Shown here: in pieces, positions 12,501 through 23,800 of the stretch
Layout of the letters: the number at the start of each line of letters is the position of its first letter
Position numbering within the stretch: the stretch's first letter is position 1
DNA from: Morella rubra
Lineage: Eukaryota; Streptophyta; Magnoliopsida; Fagales; Myricaceae
DNA length: 64,000 bases
NCBI GenBank assembly: GCA_003952965.2
Contig: RXIC02000148.1
Span: forward strand, 44,447-108,446
Direction of reading: 5' to 3'
The notes under the pieces: model-generated
Seen by the model: only the letters and a program-made list of their open reading frames with translations
Databases searched by the model: none
What the model was told of the DNA's origin: nothing
Made by a program: the position numbers and the translations under genes

Positions 12501-13920
12501 CTTCACGAGCACCCTTGTTCTTCAACTCACCTTCAACACTATGAAGGGACAAAGTAGTATATAGGAAGAGTAGAGAGAAATTCAATATCTTGAAGCACTA
12601 ATTTTTTAGGGTTTTTCTCTCAAGGAAAGGGGCTGCAAAAACTCTCAAAGGAAGCCTATATATCACGTTCTAGTCGGCCTCTCACGAACCCTAGTAGGGT
12701 TTCAAAATTCATCCACAAGGAAATCCCAAAAAATCTAGGAATTTTTGAAATTCGCTGGAAGTCGCTGAGCGTAGGTCGAGCGCTCGTCGAACGTGATGTC
12801 TCTGTATATGAAAAATTCTTAAGGACGCTTGAGCGCTGTCGCGAGTTAGTCTACGTGATGTCTCTTGTATGAATATTTTTAGCGTTACGGTCGAACGTAG
12901 TCGAACGTGACGTCTCTGTATGAATATTTTTAAGGCGCTTGAGCGCTTGTTGAATCGCTGGTTGAACGTGAAGAAGACTTTGGACAGACCATTAATTCTA
13001 ACTCTTGAACAAATGTGTGTACCAAAAATACAACTCGATTAAGACATTTTTGAAGCGGGAATGATGCCAAAACAACAAAGACCTAACATTGACCTAATAA
13101 TTCGTGTACTCTGTTATCCGTAGACATTGGGTCCATTATGAATTTCTGATTGATAGATAGGGCGTGCCTGGGCAGTGGGCATTAGCGGAATTGAAGGCAT
13201 TTAAATAAGTACTTTTTTCTGATCTTCTTATAGGAGTCAATATGTTGCATCCATTACATCAATTTCAATTTTATCTTTCGATGCAATTACAATTGATTAT
13301 GGTATCTCTGTATAGATATGTTAAGTAGGGTTGCTTTACGTGATTGCTTCTTTTGGAGAGATGGATTTGTGCATTAGTATCTTACGAAAGACAAAAGGAA
13401 CATTCATTTTGTGTGCATCTAGTGGTGGCTAGTCTGTGTCCATGCCATAAGTAAGGGGTCAACGAGTGGGTGCTAGGGCTAGGTAATCTAACGCTTGCTG
13501 AATGATTCTGACCTTCCCCAGTTCTGGTGTTTTATATTTGCCCTGGTAAATTTACTCATGCATCCAAGGGTTGGAACCCTGACCTTGGCCACCACCCCGT
13601 GCTTAGGGGGGCTGGAGATGCCACCTGATCCAAACCTATTGGTCACTCTCAGGTGCAATTGATAGACAATTTCACCAACAAGAAAGGAATGACCAGTCAT
13701 TGTTATAGGATTGCTTACCGGTCCATGGAACGTTCACTCACGGATGAGGAAATTAATGAGTTGCAGGTATTCCATCTAGTATTTGGCGTACATTTTCCTT
13801 TTCCTGAGTATGTTTTTGGGAAAAAGTGACTAATAACCTCACAAATGGTTCTTTAAATCTGGCATGCAGTGGAATGTAAGAAACCAGGTGGAGAGCAAGT
13901 TGAAGGTTGTTCTAAGATGA
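6565..13920 (+). CDS. Organellar phenylalanyl-tRNA synthetase (ten exons, 424 aa)
   Basis: Exons: 6565-6751, 7453-7643, 8200-8406, 8485-8602, 9052-9128, 10679-10858, 11056-11100, 11346-11450, 13653-13766, 13870-13920. All introns are GT-AG and the joined frame is open for 424 residues. This is the single-chain, class II organellar PheRS, which charges organellar tRNA-Phe with phenylalanine. Residues 1-50 form a Ser-rich, basic transit peptide; the Arabidopsis counterpart is sent to chloroplasts and mitochondria. Class II motif 2 ([19 protein letters not shown]) lies at about 177-195 and motif 3 (GLGLERLAM) at 291-299. The C-terminal part from about 334 ([13 protein letters not shown]) is the ferredoxin-fold anticodon-binding domain. 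Length and motif order are normal. Intron 8 is enlarged to about 2.2 kb by a solo LTR, which spliced transcripts should remove. Confidence 0.96.
11518..13088 (-). mobile_element. Solo LTR in PheRS intron 8
   Basis: The block begins TG and ends CA and is flanked by an exact 5-bp duplication, TTGAC (11513-11517 and 13089-13093), the signature of LTR-retrotransposon integration. Read on the minus strand it starts TGTTAGGTC and ends in TTTTTCA, with a C-rich tract (complement of CCTAGAGGGGGTGAATAG) near its 3' end, as in many plant LTRs. There is no internal region, primer-binding site or second LTR, so it is a solo LTR left by recombination. Without the nested MITE and its duplication it is about 1007 bp. 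A Copia-type origin is a guess from the C-rich 3' end. Confidence 0.85.
11887..12442. mobile_element. hAT-type MITE nested in the solo LTR
   Basis: A 556-bp element flanked by an exact 8-bp duplication, CTGCTCAG (11879-11886 and 12443-12450). Terminal inverted repeats are TAAGGGTGTGC and, at the right end read in reverse, TAAGAGTGGGC (9 of 11 match). Subterminal CCGGAA/TTCCGG motifs are repeated near both ends. No transposase frame is present. It is younger than the LTR it interrupts. An eroded counterpart is at about 26062-26567 in copy B. Confidence 0.88.
13430..13652. repeat. Possible SINE-like sequence at the end of PheRS intron 9-acceptor region
   Basis: Directly upstream of exon 9, the minus strand reads GGGTTCCAACCC, which resembles a polymerase III B box, with GGGTGGTGGCC about 20 bases before it. 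The composition differs from the AT-rich surroundings. I could not define ends, an A-rich tail or target duplications, so this is only a suggestion. Confidence 0.25.
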
Positions 13921-14149
13921 GGGTCTCTGGCGAGCATTTTGCAACCTACATCATGTAAATTTCTCCACAGCATATGGCTAACTAAAGTCTTCATTTTAAA
14001 TTCTCATAGACTTGAATTATCTACGCAATACAAAGTTTTTAGCCAATAAGGACAGGCAAAACACCCCCAAGATTAAAGGGGATGAAAAATTCTGCAATTG
14101 TTAGATGATCCCACATTTTTTGTTTTAGTATTCATTTAAAATTAGGTTA

Positions 14150-14340
14150 ATGACCATTTTGGTCCCTCAGTTTTATGCCCTTTTACAAAATGGTCATTGA
14201 GTTTCCAATTTGCTCAAATCAGTCTTGGGATTATTATTGTTTGTTGATTTAATCATTCCGTCTAATTTCGTCCCTTACATACACAGTCAGCTAATGACGG
14301 GACACATCACTCCCAATAATATCCCGCCACGTATACCAAT
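14150..14340. repeat. Dispersed plant repeat, MITE-like, downstream of PheRS
   Basis: The stretch has the 'gaccattttggtccctcag' type of sequence that recurs in plant intergenic DNA, and contains internal inverted similarity (gaccattttg near 14152 and caaaatggtc near 14197). Ends are not resolved. It is repeated at about 28220-28410 in copy B. Confidence 0.4.
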
Positions 14341-14793
14341 TTGAAAAAAGAAAGAAATCTCACAAAACACAACCTAGTTGGCATCTGCACCCAAAAAAAA
14401 AAACTGAACAGAGAAGTCGGGTTGATGGTGGTCTTGATGCCACGGCCACTGGATTCCTAACAGTGCCTATATGATTGCCAATTTCCCCCGTATGCTTGGA
14501 GCTCGTTCTCTTTTCCCTTTCACGTTTGGAAAATCCGTATGCAACTTGTTCGATCTGTGTACTTTTAGTCCTTGATATTAACTCTTTAATCAAGACTGTT
14601 TGTCATTGCCGAGGTAAAAACAGAGGCATATTGAATACAGGGGAACTCAACTTATTAAGTACTTCAAATTTCAAGAACTTGTAACATAATTATCGAATCT
14701 AGCAACATATTTTCTAACCGATTTAAGAATCTTAATAATCTGCTCGATGACCCTCTTTATAGACGCCTGCCATGCTAGCTATGAAGCGACTTC

Positions 14794-14894
14794 NNNNNNN
14801 NNNNNNNNNNNNNNNNNNNNNNNNNNNNNNNNNNNNNNNNNNNNNNNNNNNNNNNNNNNNNNNNNNNNNNNNNNNNNNNNNNNNNNNNNNNNNN
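14794..14894. other. Assembly gap (101 N)
   Basis: An uninterrupted run of N. The base before it corresponds to position 28863 in the second copy, which continues into new sequence. The left contig therefore ends inside sequence that the right contig also contains. Confidence 1.
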
Positions 14895-15090
14895 ATGTTA
14901 AATTAAAAAATGATTCAGTTGATATCATGGAATCATAACTTTGAAAAGATTCAAACGGATTATTCTATCAAAAACTTGTCATAATTGCATGAAACTAGAA
15001 AAAATTTTCAATGAATCTCGGAAAGGTAGTAATAAGAGATGTGTTGGCATAAAAAAAGTAATGATTGCTATACTGCTTGACATAATTACA

Positions 15091-15185
15091 CTCACGGCAT
15101 CACGCGTTTCGCTCGTGCGGCAGCTGATCCGGGGCAGCACGGCTCCATTCGCCGGCGCGTCATTCCTCTATAAGAGGGAAGGTGG
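15091..15185. other. GC-rich patch near the start of the right contig
   Basis: About 90 bases rich in G and C stand in otherwise very AT-rich sequence soon after the gap. Nothing like it is visible in copy A, although this part may lie left of the window. No gene or RNA is recognised. Confidence 0.4.
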
Positions 15186-16884
15186 AAAGGAGATTTATAT
15201 AGAGGCGTGATTTCTGTGGTTATCTTTTTTAGTGATAAATAAAAACTTAAATATTACTTTTCAGATAGAATGAAGCAGATATAAGGAATTATCTGTCAAT
15301 ACAATTTATTTAGAAAAGAAGGAGGTTTAGCATGGTTTAAAAAACTTTGGTTTTGTTTATGCCGGGGAATGTTGGTATTATTAATTGTCTGAACTTTTTA
15401 ATACCGTAAATGTGTTTGGGGCTTTTTAATTGTATTAGGATTGTTTTGATATTTGTCTTTTAATTGTTATTGTTTGTGATAAACAAATGTTTTGGATTTG
15501 AACTCTTGTAATTGTGAAATAAAATATGTTTTATTTAGAATGTTGTTTCATTCTGACGGATGCAAAATGTTAATTAATATTGATTAATTGTGATGGGTGA
15601 ATTTATTTTTTAAAATTAATATCGTTATCTAGGTAGTAGGAATGAAGATCGTGAGATAGTTAAAATAATGGATGTTAGTAGTGTATAATTTATTAGCTTG
15701 TAGAAAGCAGAGAATATGTAAGTATCAAACTTAAAAACGCAAAGGGGCTGGATTGATTTTGACAGATGAGACCAGAATGTACTCATTTGCGGCTGTTAAC
15801 TAGGATGTAAGAAGGGGGAACGTAATTTGAGATGAATTAACTTAGTCTGTGATAGGTGGAATTTAGTCTTGAGTCGATATTTGAACAACGATTGCTGAGT
15901 AGTTGTTTATCGGGGCTTGCTATATGATTTCGTGTTGAATTGGCAGGGGTGATTAAACAGATGTGGTGAATTCAGAAGAATTAGTTTATTGAGGATTGTA
16001 TAATAGGGAAGGGGTTGGCTTTATCTGGGTTAGGTTTGAAGCAATCTACCGTTGAAAGTTGATGCTTTCTTTACTATATCATGTAGTATTTTGCTAATGC
16101 TCAGTATGATTTATTCAAGAAAATTATATTATTCTGTTTATTAGTTTATAGTAGAATTGAGTGACGTTCATTGAAAAAACGGTCAGATTTCATATAAGAG
16201 AAAGATAAAGAAAAAGCAAGTGCTGGGTCTGAGGTTTATGTAGGTGTGTTGGGTGTGGTTTGGCGGTTTCTTGGCTTAAAGCATGTAGTGTGATTGGCGT
16301 TTAAAAGGTATGTCAGTATGGGTTGGTCAATGCATCGTGTTTAGGCTGAGATCAGTTTCAAGCATCATGTTTGAGGTATTGAATTTTGGGTAATGCTGAG
16401 CGTGTGCTATGGTGATGGATAATGGTATGTCAAAATTTAGGTTTTTTTTCTTGGAAGTTGTTGTGTTATAGAGGGTGCAGGTGTTTAAGTTTGTAAGTTA
16501 TTTGGACTTCCTGTTGACATTATACGTGTGCAATTTGGTTTGGGATTGTTTGAAGTGGTAGGATGTTTTTCAAGTGTGATTCCGCGCGCTGTCATCTATC
16601 GCTGTTTGGGACACAAATGAATGCAAAATTAAAGACGTTTAGATCTTATTTTTGTATTTGTATTTTTTTAAAAATAATGTAAATCTTTTCTAGAGATCGG
16701 GTGAAATATGTTTTAAAAAGTCTATTGTTATTTATAAAAATTTTATGATTAATAAAATATTATACTTATGAAAATTGCCGGTAAGGTGTTTTAAAATTTG
16801 AAATCATCACAAAGTTATGTTGAGTCAGAAAACAACCAGTCGTTTTATTATACCAAATTTTGTGTTATACTGAGAGAGAGAGAG

Positions 16885-19407
16885 CGAGAATGGTCGGAGA
16901 GTGTCATTATTGTACCTCTGTCAGCATTCGAAAAAAAAGCTTGGTGGACGGTTTTATTTCAAATGAATTTTAGTTGATTGAAGATTAGGGGTACAATACA
17001 TTTGCTTGGTTCTTTTACCATTTCTGGTTCTATGTTCAATAACTAACAATTTTTTTCGCAAGTTTGTTAGTTGGTCGCGATTTGATTATGTGGGGCGTCG
17101 ACCCCGTCCGTCCCCGGGGCGTGTCTCTCTATCATGCTCCATTGGCGCCTGAGCGCTAGCGCTGGCGGCCTAACGCTCGGGCGCGATACGGGTTGTTGTT
17201 TTGAGAATGATGATATGTGTGCGTAGACCTTTATACATGGGTTGGCAATACTTTATATCTTTAATTTTGTGTAGCTTGTTGTGATTTTTTTTTTCTTCTA
17301 TTGCTAAAGTTTTCTAATAAAGTTTGTACTGTCTTTGTAGTCTGAGTCATGTTTAATTTCAGGTCTGACATGCTATCATAAAAGTGGAAGTGATTCAGAT
17401 GGCATTTCGGAGGTTCAAGTAATACTTTGTATTTTTATTAGTCAATATTTTTTAGGGTGTTGATAGTCAGTGGTGGGCGCGAATTAAATAAAAGTTTTGT
17501 ATCTATTTCTCTAGAAGATTTACTGAGTTTGGAAAGTATTGGTAAGGGCAAGGGAGGGGGGAGCGCAATCGCAAAGGAAGTGATTTTATTAGAAATGTAT
17601 TTGATTTTTTAGTAATTTTTTTATTTTGACTTGTAAAAGTTTATTTTGTTGTATTGTTGGATTTTTTTGTTATTTGTTTTGGAGATGAAGATTTGACGGT
17701 TTTTTTTAAGGGCCTGGTGTGGAGTGTCAGTCTAATTCATTTGGTTGGTAATCTTTATTTTTCTTTTTTTTTAAGGTTGTTATTTTGGTTTGTTTACAAT
17801 ATTTTGGATTGTTATCTTTATTTTAGTTTATAAGAGTCTTTAATTTAATTTTGTTATTGTCTGAGCTAAATTTGATTGTTTCTAGTGTGGTATATTCATA
17901 TTGGTGGGTAGGTATTTCTTATTGGGGAGTGATGACTGACGAAACGGGGAAGTTCAGTTGATGGAATAGGTGGAAGATATGTGGGGTGAGGAGTGCTTCT
18001 TTTAGTTATTAAATTTATGCAACGCTTTGTCATGGGATATTGATATTAATTATTAATCTAGAAGAAGTTCTTGTTTAAGTTGACTAGAGGTCTCGGTTCG
18101 GTTCGTGCTTAATTGTATAATTCACGAATTTTTGGTGTTGTTGTTTTATTTTATTGTTGATTGTTGTTTCAAGAGTAGTAATAGAGGGTATGCAAAAATT
18201 TTGTTATGTGCTTTACAAATCTATATAATAGTAAAATAAAAGTATATTGTTTATTTTTATTTTAATTATTGATTTTACCATTTAATTTGATATTTAATGT
18301 TTGCTTAATGTTGGGAGAATTTACTATGAATAATTGTTTATGAAATGACTGATAAATGGATTTAGGTCACATGAGAAGAATGGAACATGAAAGAAATGGT
18401 TTGATTTTTATGGTAGGATGAAGAAGAGGGGGAGGGGGGGGGTGGGGGGGAATTTTTTTGTGTCAATAAATTTTTTAATGAGGTTGCATAGATAGTAGCT
18501 GTCATTGACATGGTTAATATAGGAGTCAGAAGAGCTGAAGTCTTTGTCAATGGAGAGGAAATGAATGGAACGAGAGAGGGGGAGGGGGGGGGGGGGGGGC
18601 GAATGAGGATTTGTATGGTTGTTTTAACAAGAGAGGGAATGAATAAAAAGTATAGTTGGCTGATAAAGAAATGAAAGAGGTGGGTTTTAGTATGGGGGAA
18701 ATGTAGTTTTTTGGAATAATTAATAAAATGAGAAATAAATTTGCTAATAATTTTTTGTATGTAAGATTTGGGGTGAAAGGTTTTTTTCAAATTCTTCGTT
18801 TAAATTCGATGAGTTGGGTTAAGTTATTTTTTATTTCCTTCTTTCTGAGCGACAGGGTGGGTTCTTACCTGTATTGTCTCGCATTTTATGTCTTTGTTAT
18901 CATGGCTGCACAGCTGCTTCATTGAAGAGTTAAAATTCTCTGTGGTTCATGTTATCATTCCTTTTCATACATCAAAATTCATGGACTACTCGGTTTATAT
19001 TCTATTTGCAGGAAGGCCTTGGAAACGTATTGAAGAAGCTAATATTTTCCTCTGTGGTAAACATCTTGATCTTTCTTTTTGTGTTCGAAGCATGGGTTTA
19101 TGGGTTGAATGGTAAATGCTATATGATCAAGATGAAATTTGGCCTGGAAGACAAGCGTAGGCAGGACATAATCTAATGGGGGCAAAACAAAATCTCAATC
19201 TGTTAAGAAGATATGGAGTGTTATAGATTCGTAGTTTTATACTTGATAACCGTATAGGTGTGTGTATGGTGTGTGTTGCTGCTGATTTGTGTTTTTTTCT
19301 TTTCCTTTTTTGCTTCAGCCAACACTCCAATTTTTCCGAGATGGAAAAGTATGGTATTGTGCTGATGTTGCTCCTTGAAGGATACTATGGAGAAACTCTA
19401 CAAGTAA
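16885..19407 (+). pseudogene. Broken second copy of thioredoxin o
   Basis: Remnants follow the exon order of the intact gene. The start region near 16889 has lost most of exon 1. Traces of exon 3 (GCCTGGTGTGG near 17712) and exon 4 (GGGGAGT near 17925) are visible. Exon 5 at 19012 is well preserved but its middle reads AATATTTTCC where the intact gene reads AAATATTTCC, shifting the frame within the exon. Exon 6 (about 19320-19407) has several deletions. No thioredoxin can be read from it. If copy B is an assembly artefact this is not a true pseudogene but a damaged image of the gene at 2007-5021. Confidence 0.85.
17091..17192. other. GC-rich tract absent from the matching part of copy A
   Basis: About 100 bases with abundant CCCCG, GGCGC and GCGCTAGCGCT motifs sit between remnants corresponding to thioredoxin o exon 1 and intron 1. 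Copy A has no equivalent at 2200-2380. Surrounding copy B sequence is C-poor, so the contrast is sharp. Origin unknown; a read or consensus artefact is possible. Confidence 0.5.
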
Positions 19408-20859
19408 TTCATTTTTACTTGCATCTTTATGCTTTGGGGTTTATCTATATTCATTCATGCTTCTTCTATATTGTTGTTATTTTCTTGATATCTTTTTGGT
19501 GTTTTTCCATTTTTTTCTTTTTGCTCTGGCTGAATATTGTGATGTGAATGTGAATTGGATGGTTTTTCTTGTTCAGAGGAGTTCCCATCTTACTTTTGGT
19601 TGTAAATATGGAGTTTGGCCGAGCAATTAACTTTTGTGTCATATTTGGCAGGACTGACTGAAGATTCCCGGGGGAATGGATGCAAATGATTTTTAATTTG
19701 ATACCTTTGTAGCATTTTAAAGAAAAGTCAACAAATGGAAGAGATTGTTTCCGTTAGTTCTTGCCCTTTTGGTCCTGAGGCAAGTTTGTGTTGTTATCTT
19801 TTATGTACTCCTTGATTCTGTGTAGTTATCTCTTTTTTACTTGTAGAGCACTGAATAAGAATTTCATCTGGGGGGAGAACAGGACCTACTCTGTCGGATT
19901 GCGTTCAATTGGAGATCTTTCTTGTTATGCTTATGGAATTTAAGCATATTGTTTATTATTGGGTTATTCGTGTCTGGGTTTCAAGAAAGACTAGATAGAG
20001 GACAAGCATAGATGGAGGAAAAACTATTGACTCTCTGAAGTTATTTTTGGTTATAAATGTGCTTGTGCGTGTTTCACAAGCAAGAAATAAATGCCTTTAC
20101 GTAGAAATAACACAATTCTCAAATGTCTAAGGAGATTAGTAGTATCGTTTGGAATAAGAACTGCATCTCCTGTAAGAGAAGAAGATACTGGCCAATTGAC
20201 TTTGAGTGTAGAAAGTATCTATAACGTTACTATTTGGATGAGTTACTTCTTTTCTAAACAAATGGTGATTAGTTTCAACATAATTGATTTTCCAGGAAAG
20301 ACAGGATTTGACGCCAAGTGAGAATGGTTGCATTAGCACAAAACGATTTCACCTAGTCACTGCAAATCTAAAAGATTCTGTTAGATCGAATATAACATTT
20401 TGTTCTTACTTTCGCTGTGGCCAATTTCTTTCAAGAAACCACGCAATAATTTTGGGTGGATTTTATTCTTCTTTATTTAACTGAATAAGTTGGAATATTG
20501 GACTGATTTCTCTTTCTTTTTTGTTATTCTCGGTTTGCCTTAAAAAAAAAGAAAAACCTTTAGAAGTGCACAGCCACGATGAAGAAATAAGAGAAACATG
20601 AAGAAGATAATTTAAATAAATTTTATATTTATTTATATGTTAGTTAAAATTTTATTAGTCTCATACGTCATTTTATGAACGAATACCCGACTCGTCCAAT
20701 TTTAAGAAGATATTGAAAGAAAAAAAAATTGACCCGCTAATCCAACCGGGGACCCAAAACAGGTGGAGCCCGTCGGGGTTTTCAGACGCTGCCACGAAAT
20801 ACTGAACCCCCGTATCGATAGAGTACTACCAGAACCGTCTTCCCTGTAAGAGCGTAGCA

Positions 20860-23800
20860 ATGGCTATGTCAGTAGCTCATGCCACTCTAAGAACCTCGCT
20901 CTTTCTCTCCAGAAATGGCCTCAGAAGCATTCATTGCATTATCCTTCTTTCTACGCTTCACCGCAAGAAATGGAGACAACCGGTGGCCTCAGTGCTCGAA
21001 GTTGGTGGAGTCAAGATTGGTCGAGAAGGTTATTTATCCCCTTCAGAAAGTTCACAGCTTTATGATCGGCGTTTGTCCGGGTTTTAGATTAGTTTCTACT
21101 GTTTGGGATTGCTGTGCATTTAGATTTTTCTTCATGGTTTGCATGGTTGCACTTGTAGTTTATGTACTCGGAGACCATTTTTAGTACCCGGGTGGGCTTG
21201 ATTTTTCATTGTTATGCGGTTGCCATGCCTTGTGGGGTGGTTGATTTTTTCTGATCTGTTTGATGTACTGCTGTGTACGCTTGAGTTTATGATTCTTTGT
21301 TTTGGTAATGAGAATTTAAGATTCGCATACTAGGTTTTCTTAATTTATTGGATTGCTTCATTTGTAGTATTCGGATAGCGATTCTGTAAAATAGTTGACA
21401 GCATTTTACCAATTAAATTTTGCGATGTTTTATTTCTGGCATGATAGTCTGGGTTGTTATTACTCTCAATTTCTGTTGATTGCAAGCCCGACTACAAATT
21501 TGGAAATGCAAGTTTATCGAAATTAGAGTTCAACTTTATATCTTTTTTAGCTTTTATGCTGTTGGGCTTTCAGTTTGGAGGATTGTGCGGTATGTCTGTA
21601 TTGCCTTAAAACCATCACCTGACTTCGAACAATTTCTGAACCTATTGGATTTTCACATCCGTCATTATATGTTTTGGTTATCTTGTCACGAATTGACCTG
21701 TTCTATATTTGTGGACAATGTATTTCTAGATGTGGTGAGGGATGATCCTACAAACAATGTCCCAGACACAGTTTTTTCAAAACTTGGTATGCAACTTCAT
21801 AGAAGGGATCAGCACCCAATTGGAATACTGAAGAATGCGATATATGAGTACTTTGACACCAGTTATTCCAACAAGTTCGATAAATTTGACAATCTCTGCC
21901 CAATTGTAACTGTAAAACAGGTATGGACATAAAATTAATAAAGTGATTCGTGACTAATTGCATGTATATGATGGCTTCTCTCTTTAATATTAGTGCTGCT
22001 CGTATGATGTCTGGATATGTCAGTGACACATGTAACTATGATTGCCATGGTAGATTCTTTAGTTGTATGCTATTTTAATTTTGATCAGGGTGAAATTACT
22101 TCACAAAACTTTCATTTCTGCAAATTGCTTCTGGTTTCCAAAATCCATGAGGAGCATAAGTTCCAAATAAGGCTCTTGATCCATGTTGCAATGATTTGGT
22201 AATATTTGACTGCGTCAAGGGCATGGCTATGTTGCATTGAATCATCTGAATTAAATTTCAGTGGACTGTTCAATTACAAGATTCAAAATGTTATCCTGTT
22301 TTTAAGGATGTTATACTTCAAATTTTGTCATTATTAGCGGTCCAGTTTTCTTTACTCTTATCCTCCTTTTTGAATAATCGTATGAATATTCTTTGTTCTT
22401 TGGTTTTTAAGTGGTTCTAATTTTTTGATGGGTAAGGTGTCCTTCTTAGCTGATTTTTGTGATGTTTGGTTCTGTGATAATTAGGAGTTATAACGATACA
22501 TACTATGTTGACTCTCAAACTGTTTTGAGGTGTCATACAAGTGCTCATCAGGCAGAGCTACTGAGAAATGGACACACTCATTTCCTTGTAACTGGAGATG
22601 TTTACCGTAGAGATTCCATAGACTCAACTAAACCCAGTGTTTCATCAGGTTTTATCCCAAGTCAGAATTATATATCCAAGTTACCTTCTTCATCTAATTT
22701 GATGAGTTTGTTTTGTGAATATTTAGATGGAAGGTGTTCGCGTATTTTCGCCGGCTGATTGGGAGATATCTGGCGTAGATGCCACATCTTATGTAGCTGA
22801 GGACTTGAAAAAATGTCTTGAGGGTTTGGCGCGCCATCTATTTGGTAAACTTAGAAGGGAAACCTTTCTGAGCACATCTACACGTTATAGGATAGAATTG
22901 CTCCACGGGGTGTACTCTAGTAGAAATTTTATGAATCGGGGAAAAATGAAATTGAAAGGCAAAAGAATTAGTTTAGGTAGGAAAACAACCAGCATAAGTT
23001 TGTTTTTTGCGATTCGAAGCAGGAGAACTGAAAGAGAAATAATTTGCAATTTCCTAAAGAATCGTATCCGGATAATTAATCTGGGCTTAGAAATATTAAT
23101 TTCTTAGCATCCTAATAATTTGTCACAATTTTCTTTCTCAAGCTTTATGGTAATTTGGATTTAGACGTAGCTAATTGATTGCTTAAAGTTCCACCAATGT
23201 CGTAATCTTTGTTGTCAAGCTTTATGCCTACCTTGGAGAATATACTACTTTCTGAACCCTATGAGTTAAAAATTTGCTGAAATTACCAGGTTCTGTGGAA
23301 ATGCGTTGGATTGATACTTATTTTCCATTCACCAATCCATCGTTTGAACTTGAGATATATTTTCAGGTATGCCATTGATCTTTGAATATATAGTTAATAG
23401 CAATTCCCCCCCACCCCCCAATATCATCTAGCTTTGGTACTTTATGATATATGTTCAATGTGGCATTGTTCCTTTCTTTTTTCCTCTCTTTTGTTTGGTC
23501 ATTTTGTTAATGTTCATTTTTAGTTCTTAAAGATTACATCATGACAGGAAAATACTATTCTTATACAGGGCCCTGTATGATTCCCTAGTATTGCAAAAGT
23601 TTCGTAGTCAATAATTATAGGAAATCTGAAATTGAGATATGATAAGATAATAGATATGAGTGATAGAAGTGAAATTAGATAAAAGATAAAAATTGCTTAG
23701 ATGATACGAGTTCTGTTGAACTGGACTTACGCTTCTTCAAAGGAGTTGGTTCCAGTTTGCGGGAATCAAATAACATACTTTCTGCATTGGTGGAACCTGG

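Larger units (their letters stand above)
1..14793. repeat. Copy A of a 14-kb direct duplication (clean copy)
   Basis: This block carries thioredoxin o and PheRS in intact form and ends exactly at the N gap. The same order of sequence returns after the gap. The offset between matching landmarks falls steadily: about 15312 near position 34, 14399 at 4489, 14295 at 6565, 14242 at 8485, 14071 at 13653 and 14070 at the last base before the gap. The duplication extends to or beyond the left edge of the window. Whether it is real or an assembly effect is treated in the findings. Confidence 0.95.
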
